A DNA stretch of 47,866 nt. Origin: CAZSNH01 sp052388455. Lineage in GTDB: Bacteria > Pseudomonadota > Alphaproteobacteria > Rhizobiales > Hyphomicrobiaceae. Numbering within the stretch: the first letter of the stretch is position 1; each line of letters opens with the position of its first letter. The stretch lies in NCBI GenBank assembly GCA_052388455.1, contig JBQTIA010000004.1, positions 1 through 47,866 on the forward strand, written 5' to 3'. Positions 10,050 to 18,880 of this stretch are shown here, in pieces. A model generated the notes under the pieces. It searched no databases. It saw only the letters and a list, made by a program, of their open reading frames with translations, and was not told the origin of the DNA. Made by a program: the position numbers and the translations under genes.

Positions 10050-10843
10050 CGATCGTTCGAGACATTCGAGTTGCCGCCCGGCTCCGTGACGACGGAGCCG
10101 GGCGTCGCCATGTCGGGCTGCGAGGTTCTCAGATCACCGCGGCGGTTGCGCGCGGCTGTCGCGGTCTCATCGTGTGTCGCGACGCGCCAGCCGAACCGGC
10201 GCTCGAACTGGCGCCGCAGGGCCGCGTCGACATCCTGCATCGATGCCGTCGACCCAAGCGCCGCGAGGCTGGTGACGCCGGCGTCGCTCACCCCGCACGG
10301 CACGATGCCGGAGTAATGCTCGAGGTCGGGCGCGACGTTGATCGACACTCCGTGCAGGCTGATGCCGCGCACGATGCGAACACCGAGCGCGGCGATTTTC
10401 TCGGGAGCGCGCCCGTCGGCCGGCTCGGTCCACACGCCGGCGAGCCCCTGCCGCCGGAATCCATGAATCTGGAACTCGGCCAGCACGTCGATGATCCAAC
10501 CCTCGAGTCCGGTGACGTATGCGCGCACGTCGCCCGCAAAGCGGCGGCGCACATCGAGCATGACGTAGACGATCCGCTGACCCGGGCCGTGATAGGAATG
10601 CCGGCCGCCGCGTCCGGTCTGGTGCACCGGAAAGCGGTCGGGCCGCAGGAGATCGCTGGCGAGGGCGCTTGTGCCGGCCGTGAAAAGCGGCGGGTGTTCG
10701 AGCAGCCAGACCCATTCGGCGGCGGTTCCGTCGGCGATGGCCCTCGACCGCTGCTCCATCGCCCGCACGGCGTCGTCGTAGGCGACCGGCACGGGGCTCG
10801 TCGACCATTCGATCGTGCCGGAGGCAGGGGCAGGAGTGCTCAT
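10046..10843 (-). CDS. lipB: octanoyltransferase (lipoyl(octanoyl) transferase)
   Basis: A 265-residue cytoplasmic enzyme that moves octanoyl from acyl carrier protein to the lipoyl domains of 2-oxoacid dehydrogenases and the glycine cleavage H protein, the first step of lipoate synthesis. The family motif GRGGRHSYHGPGQ, the lysine-containing PEKIAALGVRIVRGISLHG and the catalytic-cysteine segment VPCGVSDAGVTSL are all present in order. ATG 10843 (MSTPAPASG) is preferred over further upstream codons. The C-terminal extension after about residue 230 is low-complexity. Its end overlaps the end of the convergent gene at 9690-10049 by 4 nt. LipA is not in the window. Confidence 0.93.
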   Translation of the reverse strand: MSTPAPASGTIEWSTSPVPVAYDDAVRAMEQRSRAIADGTAAEWVWLLEHPPLFTAGTSALASDLLRPDRFPVHQTGRGGRHSYHGPGQRIVYVMLDVRRRFAGDVRAYVTGLEGWIIDVLAEFQIHGFRRQGLAGVWTEPADGRAPEKIAALGVRIVRGISLHGVSINVAPDLEHYSGIVPCGVSDAGVTSLAALGSTASMQDVDAALRRQFERRFGWRVATHDETATAARNRRGDLRTSQPDMATPGSVVTEPGGNSNVSNDR

Positions 10844-11036
10844 CGACACCGATGTGGCGGCGTTCCCGCGGTCCGTCAACGTTGCGCGGTCACGGAGTTC
10901 ACACACGATGGCGCCGACCTGCGCCCGAGTTGAGCCGGTTGCATCGTCCGGGACGTGAGGCTCAGGATTGTACCGACGGTGACGTACGGCCAGGGTCGTG
11001 CGACCTGTGACCCGGTTGCCGTGCCGCGATCAATGC

Positions 11037-11065
11037 TTGTTCTCACAGGCGAGGTTGGATATATG
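11037..11065 (+). promoter_or_regulatory. sigma-70-type promoter for tRNA-Leu
   Basis: TTGTTC (11037-11042) and TATATG (11060-11065) are separated by 17 nt and lie 31 nt before the mature tRNA 5' end, a good match to a housekeeping promoter. Confidence 0.55.
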
Positions 11066-11096
11066 ACGCGGCGATACCTCTCGACGAAAGCCCGAT

Positions 11097-11181
11097 GCGG
11101 TCGTGGCGGAATTGGTAGACGCACTACCTTGAGGTGGTAGCGCCGCAAGGCGTGGAAGTTCGAGTCTTCTCGACCGCACCA
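11097..11181 (+). tRNA. tRNA-Leu (anticodon GAG)
   Basis: An 85-nt cloverleaf. The acceptor stem GCGGTCG pairs with CGACCGC, and the D arm is GGCGGAATTGGTAGACGC. The anticodon stem CTACC/GGTAG encloses the loop TTGAGGT with anticodon GAG. A long class II variable arm (GCGCCGCAAGGCGT) and a T arm (GTTCGAGTC) follow. CCA is genomically encoded at 11179-11181. It reads CUC and CUU codons. Confidence 0.95.
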
Positions 11182-11453
11182 GTTTTTCTCAACAATTCGA
11201 GTGGGTTGGATGGGCCGGGCCATCGAGCGCCCGGCTGTCCCGTCCTGTTGAGTTTTCGAGATGCAAGGCACGTTTTGAGGACGAGCGGGCAGGCTCGTCA
11301 GGCATGTCGGCCGCTGCAGAACTCGAACGACGCGATTGAGATCACACGCTTCGTTCCATGCGGTGCGCCGCCGGCGTGCGATCCATCCGGCGTGAACGTA
11401 AGGTTTAGATTGTCGGACTAGAATGCTTCGAACTGTTCTGTTCGGAGTAGGAC

Positions 11454-11963
11454 ATGAGTAACGAATTTGTACCGGTAGCCGCCTTTGCGATGTTCGGCAT
11501 CGGCATCCTCTCGTCCGTTGCATCGCATGTCGCGCCGGCCTTCAGGCCGCATGCGCAACCCTCCTCGATCGAAACGTCTTCGACGACCGCCCGAGAGTCG
11601 GACGCTGTCGACGAGGAAGCGCAGGAAGAGCTGCGCCGTCTGCGCGCTGAACTCGAAGACATGCAGGCCAACGAAGAGAAACGGCGCAAGCGAGCCGCCT
11701 GGGATGCCGAGACCGAACGGATAAAGGCGGCCAAGCGGTTGCGAGAGATGCAGGATCAGCAGGAACAGCGCGAGTCTGATCTGGCGAGGGAACGGCGCGC
11801 CGATCGCGAGCAGCAGGCCAAACAGGCCGAACAGCAGGCTCAACTCCAGCGCCTTCGGATCGATGAAGAGCGGCGACGGAATCTGGCCGACGAACGCTTG
11901 CGGGAAGAGACGGAACGGCGTGAGGCAGCGGATGCGCGAGAGTGGCGCGCCTTGCTCCGATAG
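11454..11963 (+). CDS. membrane-anchored coiled-coil protein
   Basis: A 169-residue protein with one N-terminal hydrophobic segment (about 7-24, VPVAAFAMFGIGILSSVAS), then a long, highly charged helix from about residue 55 to the end. The helix is rich in Glu, Arg, Gln and Lys (for example EELRRLRAELEDMQANEEKR) and reads as continuous coiled coil. It is probably anchored in the inner membrane. No catalytic motif is seen and the family is not recognised. GGAG lies 6 nt before ATG 11454. Confidence 0.7.
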   Translation: MSNEFVPVAAFAMFGIGILSSVASHVAPAFRPHAQPSSIETSSTTARESDAVDEEAQEELRRLRAELEDMQANEEKRRKRAAWDAETERIKAAKRLREMQDQQEQRESDLARERRADREQQAKQAEQQAQLQRLRIDEERRRNLADERLREETERREAADAREWRALLR

Positions 11964-12036
11964 TCACTGACGGGTTCAAACATCGAGAAGCAACCAGGAC
12001 TGACCGCACCGCGCACCGACGCGGGGCCGACCTTCG

Positions 12037-12726
12037 TCACGCCTTCTCGTCGAAGATATAGCCGGCGCCGCGGACGGTGCGGATCGGGTCGGCTTCCGTG
12101 CCCCTGACGATCGCCTTGCGCAGGCGGCCGACGTGCACGTCGACGGTGCGCTCGTCGACCTCCGCCGAGCGTCCCCACACGTTGTCGAGAAGCTGGGCCC
12201 GCGACAGCACCCGGCCGGCCCGCTGCATGAAAAATTCGAGCAGGCGATACTCGGTCGGGCCGAGGCTGATCTCGCGCGGTCCGCGGGTGACGCGGTGCGC
12301 CTGCCGGTCGAGCAGGATGCCGCTGCGCTCGAGCACGTCGGCGGTCTTCTCGGGCGAGGCACGCCGCAGCAGCGCCTTGACGCGGGCCAGCAGCTCGGCG
12401 ACCGAGAACGGCTTGACGATGTAGTCGTCGGCACCGGTGGTCAGGCCCCGCAGCCGGTCGCCTTCCTCGCCGCGCGCCGTCAGCATGATGACGGGCAGCG
12501 CGCGGGTCTCCGTTCCGGCCCGGATCTGGCGGCAGATCTCGATTCCCGAGAGACCCGGCAGCATCCAGTCGAGGATCACGAGGTCCGGGCGCTCGTCCTG
12601 GATGGTGACCAGTGCGTCGTCTCCGGACTTGCAGGCGACGGTGGAGAAGCCCTCGGATTCGAGATTGTAGGTCAGCAGCGTGACGAGCGGATCCTCGTCC
12701 TCGACGATCAGAATTTTAGCAAGCAT
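12037..12726 (-). CDS. phoB: phosphate regulon response regulator PhoB
   Basis: A 229-residue OmpR/PhoB-type regulator. The receiver domain (1-120) has the acidic pair in IVEDEDPL, the phosphoacceptor Asp in VILDWMLPG, the Thr in MLTARG and Lys in VKPF. The C-terminal winged helix (about 130-229) has LGPTEYRLLEFFMQRAGRVLSR and RTVDVHVGRLRKAI. Phosphorylated by PhoR, it activates Pho-box promoters during phosphate starvation. It is the last gene of the phoR-pstSCAB-phoU-phoB set and starts 30 nt after the phoU stop. Confidence 0.95.
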   Translation of the reverse strand: MLAKILIVEDEDPLVTLLTYNLESEGFSTVACKSGDDALVTIQDERPDLVILDWMLPGLSGIEICRQIRAGTETRALPVIMLTARGEEGDRLRGLTTGADDYIVKPFSVAELLARVKALLRRASPEKTADVLERSGILLDRQAHRVTRGPREISLGPTEYRLLEFFMQRAGRVLSRAQLLDNVWGRSAEVDERTVDVHVGRLRKAIVRGTEADPIRTVRGAGYIFDEKA

Positions 12727-12756
12727 CGCGCTTGATCATGTCCTCTATGGGATTCC

Positions 12757-13470
12757 TCAACCCGCCTTCTGGACAAGGATCGAGGAGGTTGTGTCGCCCT
12801 TGGGGCGCTTGTCGGTGAGGGGTACGCCGGTGACCAGGAAGTGGACGGTTTCGGCGATGTTGGTGGTGTGATCGCCGATGCGCTCGATGTTCTTGGCGCC
12901 GAACAGCAGATGCGTGCAGAGCCCGATGTTGCGCGGGTCTTCCATCATGTAGGTCAGCAACTCGCGGAACAGGGAATTGTAGAGGGCGTCGAGACGCTCG
13001 TCCGCCTGCCAGACCCGCAGCGCCTTGCCGGCGTCGCGGGCGGCGTAGGCGTCGAGCACGTCCTTCAGCATCGAGGAGGTCAGCTCGACCATGTGGCGGA
13101 GCCCGGTCATCAGACGCTTGGGGTGGTTCTCGCCCGAGATCGCCTGCGCCCGCTTGCCGATGTTCTTGGAGAGATCGCCGATCCGTTCGAGGTCGCTGGC
13201 GATCTTCAGAACGCCCATCACGTGGCGCAGGTCGTTGGCCATCGGCTGGCGCTTGGCGATCATGGTGATCGCCTGCTCCTGCAGATCGCGCTCGATCTTG
13301 TCGATGCTGACGTCGCTCGCCACCGCCGTGCGGGCGAGGTCGGGGTCGCGCTTCTCCAGCGCCTCGAAGGCTTCCGCCAGAAGCTTTTCGGCGAAACCTC
13401 CCATTTCGGCGATGCGGCTGTCGAGCAGCGCCAGCTCCTGGTCGTATGATCTGACGATGTGGTCGCTCAT
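12757..13470 (-). CDS. phoU: phosphate signalling protein PhoU
   Basis: A 237-residue all-helical cytoplasmic protein with two PhoU repeats. The repeats carry the typical metal-binding segments LQEQAITMIAKRQPMANDLRHVMGVLKIASDLERIGD and the second-half match LLFGAKNIERIGDHTTNIAE. It links the PstSCAB transporter to PhoR and keeps the regulon off when phosphate is plentiful. ATG 13470 (MSDHIVRSYDQEL) is the family start; reading frame further upstream is not part of the protein. It lies between pstB and phoB. Confidence 0.95.
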   Translation of the reverse strand: MSDHIVRSYDQELALLDSRIAEMGGFAEKLLAEAFEALEKRDPDLARTAVASDVSIDKIERDLQEQAITMIAKRQPMANDLRHVMGVLKIASDLERIGDLSKNIGKRAQAISGENHPKRLMTGLRHMVELTSSMLKDVLDAYAARDAGKALRVWQADERLDALYNSLFRELLTYMMEDPRNIGLCTHLLFGAKNIERIGDHTTNIAETVHFLVTGVPLTDKRPKGDTTSSILVQKAG

Positions 13471-13523
13471 GGGCGGGGATTCCAAAGGTCGCGGTTCAGA
13501 TTTCCGAGTTTGCCAAAACATGA

Positions 13524-14336
13524 TCAGCCAAACCGTCCGGTGATGTAATCCTGGGTGCGCTGGTCGCGCGGGGTGCCGAAGATCTGCTTGGTCTCGCCTT
13601 CCTCGACGAGAATGCCGAGGTGGAAGAACGCCGTGCGGTCCGAGACGCGGGCCGCCTGGGCGAACGAGTGGGTGACAATCACGATGCAGTACTGCTGGCG
13701 CAACTCGTCGATCAGCTCCTCGATGCGCGCGGTAGCGATCGGGTCGAGTGCCGAGCAGGGCTCGTCCATCAGGATGACCTCGGGGCCGACCGCGATGGCG
13801 CGCGCGATGCACAGCCGCTGCTGCTGGCCGCCGGAGAGGCTGGTGCCGGTGTCGTCGAGGCGGTCCTTGACCTCTTTGAGCAGGCCGGCCTTTTCCAGGC
13901 TCGACAGCACGATGGCGTCGAGATCGGCCTTGGTCTTTGCGAGGCCGTGGATGCGCGGTCCGTAGGCCACGTTCTCATAGATCGATTTGGGGAACGGATT
14001 GGGCTTCTGGAAGACCATGCCGACGCGTGCGCGGAGCTGCACCGGGTCCAGCTCGGGATCGTAGATGTCGGTGCCGTCGATGGTCACCTTGCCCGAGACC
14101 CGGCAGATCGAGATCGTGTCGTTCATGCGGTTGATGCAGCGCAGGAACGTGGATTTGCCGCAGCCCGACGGGCCGATGAAGGCCATCACGCCGCGATCGG
14201 GAATTTCGACGTTGACGTCCTTGAGGCTGTGCTTGGCCCCATAGTGGACGTTGACGTCGCGGGCGACGATCTTGGTGTGTTTGCGTCCCGGCAGCCCGAG
14301 GTGGCTGCTGAGATCAGCGGTGAGAGACATATCCAT
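13524..14336 (-). CDS. pstB: phosphate ABC transporter ATP-binding protein PstB
   Basis: The ATPase of the high-affinity phosphate importer. It has Walker A GPSGCGKST, the Q loop in GMVFQKPNPFPKSIYENVAYG, the ABC signature LSGGQQQR, Walker B VILMDEPCSALDP and the switch histidine in IVTHSFAQA. All match PstB. I use ATG 14336, which has GAGG upstream; a TTG at 14354 would add six residues and lie 6 nt after the pstA stop. It would sit on the cytoplasmic face as a dimer with PstA and PstC. Confidence 0.95.
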   Translation of the reverse strand: MDMSLTADLSSHLGLPGRKHTKIVARDVNVHYGAKHSLKDVNVEIPDRGVMAFIGPSGCGKSTFLRCINRMNDTISICRVSGKVTIDGTDIYDPELDPVQLRARVGMVFQKPNPFPKSIYENVAYGPRIHGLAKTKADLDAIVLSSLEKAGLLKEVKDRLDDTGTSLSGGQQQRLCIARAIAVGPEVILMDEPCSALDPIATARIEELIDELRQQYCIVIVTHSFAQAARVSDRTAFFHLGILVEEGETKQIFGTPRDQRTQDYITGRFG

Positions 14337-14360
14337 GGAGAAAGCCTCAGCCAAGGGAAC

Positions 14361-16100
14361 CTACCAGCGTCTTTCGAATTTTTTGCGCAGCCAGATGGCG
14401 GTGCCGTTCATGACGAACAGGACACCGAGAAGCACGATGATCGCCGCCGCCGTCTTGGCCTGGAAAGCCGGCTCCGGCAAGTCGGACCAGAGATAGATTT
14501 GTACGGGGAGCGCCGTGGCCGCGTCCGTCATTCCCTGCGGCACGTCGACGATGAAGGCGATCATGCCGATCATGAGCAGGGGGGCCGTCTCGCCCAGGGC
14601 GTGCGCCATGCCGATGATCGTTCCGGTCATGATGCCCGGCATGGCGAGCGGCAGGACGTGGTGGAAGATCGCCTGCTGCTTGGAGGCGCCGACGCCGAGT
14701 GCGGCCTCCTGGATCGAGGGCGGAACGGCACGGAGCGCGGCGCGGGACGCGATGATGATGGTCGGCAGAACGAGCAGGGCGAGCACCAGGCCGCCGACCA
14801 GCGGCGCGGAGCGCGGCAGCCCGAAGAAGTTCAGGAACACTGCGAGGCCGAGCAGGCCGAAGACGATCGAGGGCACCGCCGCGAGGTTGTTGATGTTGAT
14901 CTCGAGCAGGTCCGTGAAGCGGTTCTTCGGGGCGAACTGCTCGAGATAGATGGCCGCCAGCACGCCGATCGGCAGGCAGAGCCCAATGGTGACTAAAAGC
15001 GTGAGCAGCGAGCCGACGACGGAGCCGCGGATGCCGGCGAGCTCCGGCTCGCGGCTGTCGCCGGAGGTGAAGAAGCGCCAGTTGAAGCCGCTGTCGATGT
15101 GGCCGTCGGCTTCGAGGCGCTCGAGGAAGGCGACCGAGCGGTCGTTGATGTTGCGGTTGCTCTCGGCCGTCTCGTAGGTGACGACCTGCCAGGTGCCCGG
15201 CCTGGCTTCGTCGATCGAGGACAAGGGGATCAGTGCCTCGCCGGTGGCGGACGCATTGGCGATGCGCGTGACCTTGACCATGCCGCCGTTGATGGCGATC
15301 AGCCGGCTCGGCACGCGTCCGTCGAGCACCTCCTCGACATTGGGTGTCGCGTAGCGCTTCTCGAGCTGGGCGATTTCCGCCTTGAGGTCGGCGATGCGGG
15401 CGGCCGCCGTTTCGGGTGCGACGCGCTGGAGCCGGGCGGCTTCCGCGCTGAGGGCTGCCGCGCGCTGTTCCAGGTCCTTCTTGATGGCGACGAGGAGAGC
15501 GGCGAAGTCGTTGGCCGAGGTCAGGATCGTCACCTCTCCCGATTTCGCGCTGGGGGTGGCGATGCCCCGCGTACCCGCGTCGGTCGAGATCGCCGTGCCG
15601 TCGCCCTTGAGGTAGAGGTCGGCGTTGTCGGAGAGCAGCAGCCGGGTCGAGACGGTCCTGCCGATCAGGGACGGGTCCGCGACGACGCTGGTGCGCAGCT
15701 CGTCGACCGCGCCGGTGCTCATCAGCTCGTTCAGCTGCTTTTTGGGACCGCGGCCCTCGATGCCGGGCAGGGCGGCGGCGAGCGCGCCGCGGGCCAGCGC
15801 GGTGTAGTCGGCTGCGCGCAGGACGGCCGGATCGCGCTTGCCTTCCGGATCGATCGTCTCGGCGGCGAGCGGCACGTCGAGCACGAGGGAGTGCTGCCAG
15901 AAGGCCGGCAGGCCCTTGATCAGCACGTCGACGAGGAGCAGCACCAGGAAGCTGACGGCGATGACCAGAGCCACGATGCCGTAGGCACGGAAGCGCGCTT
16001 CCGCCCGATAGCGCTTCTTGAGATGCGCCTTGGCGGCCGGCGACGCGAAGTCGTGGCGGCGCCGGGCCGGCAGCGGCAGCGGGATGATCGTGTCAGTCAT
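14361..16100 (-). CDS. pstA: phosphate ABC transporter permease PstA with large periplasmic insertion
   Basis: A 579-residue inner-membrane permease. A first transmembrane helix (about 35-60) is followed by some 300 residues of periplasmic domain before the five-helix permease core (about 370-575). That core carries the coupling-helix motif ASRAALRAVPPSIQEAALGVGASKQQAIFHHVLP. The insertion corresponds to the DUF3333-type region known in alphaproteobacterial PstA and includes a helical stretch near 205-240. ATG 16100 overlaps the end of pstC by 8 nt; a GTG at 16109 is an alternative. It pairs with PstC to form the channel. Confidence 0.94.
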   Translation of the reverse strand: MTDTIIPLPLPARRRHDFASPAAKAHLKKRYRAEARFRAYGIVALVIAVSFLVLLLVDVLIKGLPAFWQHSLVLDVPLAAETIDPEGKRDPAVLRAADYTALARGALAAALPGIEGRGPKKQLNELMSTGAVDELRTSVVADPSLIGRTVSTRLLLSDNADLYLKGDGTAISTDAGTRGIATPSAKSGEVTILTSANDFAALLVAIKKDLEQRAAALSAEAARLQRVAPETAAARIADLKAEIAQLEKRYATPNVEEVLDGRVPSRLIAINGGMVKVTRIANASATGEALIPLSSIDEARPGTWQVVTYETAESNRNINDRSVAFLERLEADGHIDSGFNWRFFTSGDSREPELAGIRGSVVGSLLTLLVTIGLCLPIGVLAAIYLEQFAPKNRFTDLLEININNLAAVPSIVFGLLGLAVFLNFFGLPRSAPLVGGLVLALLVLPTIIIASRAALRAVPPSIQEAALGVGASKQQAIFHHVLPLAMPGIMTGTIIGMAHALGETAPLLMIGMIAFIVDVPQGMTDAATALPVQIYLWSDLPEPAFQAKTAAAIIVLLGVLFVMNGTAIWLRKKFERRW

Positions 16101-17484
16101 ATTGCTCACGATATTTCTGGGCGACCCGGAGCGCGATGTAGTTGAGCATCAGCGTCACGAAGAAGAGCACGAAGCCGAGCGCGAAGGCGGCCAGCGTCTT
16201 GGCGCTGTCGAATTCCTGATCACCGACCAGGATGGTCTTGATCTGCACGGTGATGGTCGTCACCGCGTCGAGCGGATTGAGCGTCAGGTTGGCGGCAAGT
16301 CCGGCGGCCATCACGACGATCATCGTCTCGCCGATGGCGCGGCTGATGGCGAGCATGAAGGCCGAGACGATGCCAGGCAGCGCGGCGGGCAGCACCACGT
16401 TGCGGATGGTCTCCGATTTGGTGGCGCCGAGGCCGTAGGCGCCGTCCCTGAGCGATTGGGGCACCGAGTTGATCACGTCGTCGGAAAGCGACGAGATGAA
16501 GGGAATGATCATCATGCCCATGACGAGGCCGGCGGCGAGCGCGCTTTCGGAGGCGACGTTCAGGCCGAACGTCTCGCCCCAGCCGCGGATGAAGGGCGCG
16601 ACGGTGAGCGCCGCGAAGAAGCCGAGCACGACGGTCGGCACGCCGGCGAGGATCTCGAGAACCGGCTTGATGGTGGCGCGGACCTTGGGGCTCGCATATT
16701 CGGCGAGATAGATGGCGGAGAAGAGCCCGAGCGGGCCTGCCACCAGAATGGCGATGAAGGTGATCAGCAGGGTGCCGACGAGCAGGGGAATGAAGCCGTA
16801 GGCGGTGGAAATGTCGCCCTGGTCGGCGCGCATGGCCGCCTGCGGGTTCCATTCGGTGCCGAACAGGAAGTCGAAGACGCCCGGCTTGCCCTTGATATCC
16901 GGATCGAAGAAGAAGCGGTAGGTTTCGCCGACGACCGACATCACGATGCCGATGGTGGTGAGAACGGCGACGCCCGCGCACAAGAACAGGGCGACGTTGA
17001 CGAACCGCTCGAACCTGTTGCGCGCCCGGAAGCTCATCGAGACGCGGGAATAGGCCCAGCCGATGGCCGCGAGACCGAGGCCGACGCCGAGTCCGAGCAT
17101 CAGCCGTTCGCCGAGCCAGCGCACATTCGAGAAGGTGGCCGCGGCGGCGCGCGAGGCTTCGCTCGCCTCGCCGGAATGCTGGCCGGAATTGATGTTGGCG
17201 ATCTCGCGCAGCGCGGAGCCACGCTTCAGCGGTTCGGCGGCGACCTCGGGGGCGAGTTCCGCGAGAGCGGCCCGCTCGGCCATGATCTCGGTCAACGGAG
17301 TGGCCGCGAGGTAGACGAACAGCATCGGTGTCAGCACCAGCACGGCCGCGTAGAGGCCGTGGTAGGCGGGCAGAGAATGCATGTCGGAAAAATTTCCGCC
17401 GGCGACGGCGGACGCGCGGCGATGGCCGATCGCGTAGGCGGCCAGAACGAGCAGGGCCAGTATCAGGAAGTAGGTTCCGGTCAT
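16093..17484 (-). CDS. pstC: phosphate ABC transporter permease PstC
   Basis: A 463-residue inner-membrane permease of the Pst importer. It opens with a hydrophobic helix (GTYFLILALLVLAAYAIGHRR) and has an extended N-terminal and periplasmic part, as in alphaproteobacteria. The BPD permease core includes ISSLSDDVINSVPQSLRDGAYGLGATKSETIRNVVLPAALPGI. ATG 17484 is the only Met start near the first helix. A 222-nt gap with a strong hairpin separates it from pstS; pstA overlaps its 3' end. Confidence 0.93.
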   Translation of the reverse strand: MTGTYFLILALLVLAAYAIGHRRASAVAGGNFSDMHSLPAYHGLYAAVLVLTPMLFVYLAATPLTEIMAERAALAELAPEVAAEPLKRGSALREIANINSGQHSGEASEASRAAAATFSNVRWLGERLMLGLGVGLGLAAIGWAYSRVSMSFRARNRFERFVNVALFLCAGVAVLTTIGIVMSVVGETYRFFFDPDIKGKPGVFDFLFGTEWNPQAAMRADQGDISTAYGFIPLLVGTLLITFIAILVAGPLGLFSAIYLAEYASPKVRATIKPVLEILAGVPTVVLGFFAALTVAPFIRGWGETFGLNVASESALAAGLVMGMMIIPFISSLSDDVINSVPQSLRDGAYGLGATKSETIRNVVLPAALPGIVSAFMLAISRAIGETMIVVMAAGLAANLTLNPLDAVTTITVQIKTILVGDQEFDSAKTLAAFALGFVLFFVTLMLNYIALRVAQKYREQYD

Positions 17485-17653
17485 GTCCCTGCTCTGCGTT
17501 CCTGCTTGGCGGAGGCACGTCCACGTGCCAAGCGCCTTCAATACGTACAGGTGTAACGTCCCGCCGTCGGCTTTATGCCACGAGCTTCGAATTTAGCGGC
17601 GGACGCACTCGGAGCGATAGCCGTCAAAGTCGTAGGCTCCGGAGCCGCAGTGT

Positions 17654-17685
17654 CGCGGCCGCCTGCGTTTCGGCAGGCGACCGCG
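17654..17685 (-). other. strong intercistronic hairpin between pstS and pstC
   Basis: CGCGG-C-CGCCTGC pairs with GCAGGCG-A-CCGCG around a six-base loop, 21 nt after the pstS stop. No T tract follows on the minus strand, so it is more likely an mRNA 3'-end stabiliser or partial attenuator than a full terminator. Confidence 0.6.
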
Positions 17686-17706
17686 ATGTGGGATGATGCA
17701 ACGGCG

Positions 17707-18756
17707 TTACTTCAGCTCGTCGCCCTTGAGAGTTTCCATGGAGAGCGCGGCCTTGGCCACCTTTTCCATGGCCTCCTTGGGGAGAGCGACGAGACCCTTC
17801 TGCGACAGGTAGCCATCTTCGCCCATCGCCTTGGCGGAGGCGTACTCGGCGACGAACTTGTCGAGGCCGGGGATCACGCCGACGTGCGCCTTCTTGATGT
17901 AGACGAAGAGGTCGCGAGCGCCCTTGTACTTGCCGCCCGAGATGTTCTCATAGGTCGGGTCGACGCCCTCGATGGCGAGGCCCTTGAGCTTGGCGGTGTT
18001 CTCTTCGAGGAAGGAGAAGCCGAAGATGCCGAAGGCGTTCTTGTTGGCATCGAGCTTCTGAACGATGACGTTGTCGTTCTCACCGGCTTCGACGTAGGCG
18101 CCGTCCTTGCGGATCGACTTCCAGACCTTTTCGAACGCCTTGGCGTCCGAGTCTTTCAGTGCCTTCAGGCTATCGAAGCCTTCGGCGCCCTTTTCCATGA
18201 ACAGCTCATGGAAGCTGTCGCGGGTGCCCGAGGTCGGCGGCGGGCCGAGCACCTCGATCTTGATGTTGGGCAGCGCGGCGTCGATGTCCGACCAGTTCTT
18301 GTTCGGATTGGCGACGAGCTCGCCCTTGTCGTTCGGAACCATTTCGGCGAGCGCCTGGAACACCTGCTTGCGCGTCAGCGTGATCGCCGGGCCTTCCTTC
18401 GACTGAGCGATGGTCAGGCCGTCGATGCCGACCTTGAGCTCGACGATGTCGGTGACGCCGTTCTTCTGGCAGAGATCGAATTCGCTCTTCTTCATGCGGC
18501 GCGAGGCGTTGGTCGCATCGGCCTTGTCCTCGCCGACGCCTTCGCAGAAGATTTTCATGCCGCCGCCGGTGCCGGTCGACTCGACGACGGGCGTCTTGCC
18601 GCCGTTGGCCTTGCCGAACTGCTCGGCGACCGCGGTGGTGAACGGATAAACCGTCGAAGATCCGACGACGCGGATCTGGTCACGCGCCGCATGGGCCACG
18701 CCGGCGACGGCGAACACCGCGACGGCAGCCGTAACGACCATAAACTTTTTGCTCAC
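17707..18756 (-). CDS. pstS: periplasmic phosphate-binding protein PstS
   Basis: A 349-residue periplasmic receptor that hands phosphate to PstCA. After a signal peptide (SKKFMVVTAAVAVFAVAGVAHA), the mature protein starts with the family motif IRVVGSSTVYPFTTAVAEQFGK. The second binding segment follows (PVVESTGTGGGMKIFCEG, then DATNASRRMKKSEF), and the third is PPPTSGTRDSF. I chose the GTG at 18756 because GGGAG lies 6 nt before it; the in-frame ATG at 18771 has no ribosome-binding site. It is separated from phoR by a possible promoter region. Confidence 0.95.
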   Translation of the reverse strand: MSKKFMVVTAAVAVFAVAGVAHAARDQIRVVGSSTVYPFTTAVAEQFGKANGGKTPVVESTGTGGGMKIFCEGVGEDKADATNASRRMKKSEFDLCQKNGVTDIVELKVGIDGLTIAQSKEGPAITLTRKQVFQALAEMVPNDKGELVANPNKNWSDIDAALPNIKIEVLGPPPTSGTRDSFHELFMEKGAEGFDSLKALKDSDAKAFEKVWKSIRKDGAYVEAGENDNVIVQKLDANKNAFGIFGFSFLEENTAKLKGLAIEGVDPTYENISGGKYKGARDLFVYIKKAHVGVIPGLDKFVAEYASAKAMGEDGYLSQKGLVALPKEAMEKVAKAALSMETLKGDELK

Positions 18757-18859
18757 GCTGATCTCCCTCATGGATGACAGTCTGCGAGGGGCGAGCACTC
18801 TCGCCCGATTGATCCCGCTCGGCGCCTGAGCGCCGATGAACCTGTTGATACGCGCCGAG

Positions 18860-18878
18860 CACAATCGTTTTGTGACAA
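18860..18878 (-). promoter_or_regulatory. possible Pho box upstream of pstS
   Basis: On the minus strand TTGTCAC-AAAA-CGATTGT resembles a Pho box (CTGTCAT-N4-CTGTCAT) well in the first half and poorly in the second. Its place, between phoR and pstS, is right for PhoB control. Tentative. Confidence 0.35.
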
Positions 18879-18880
18879 TC

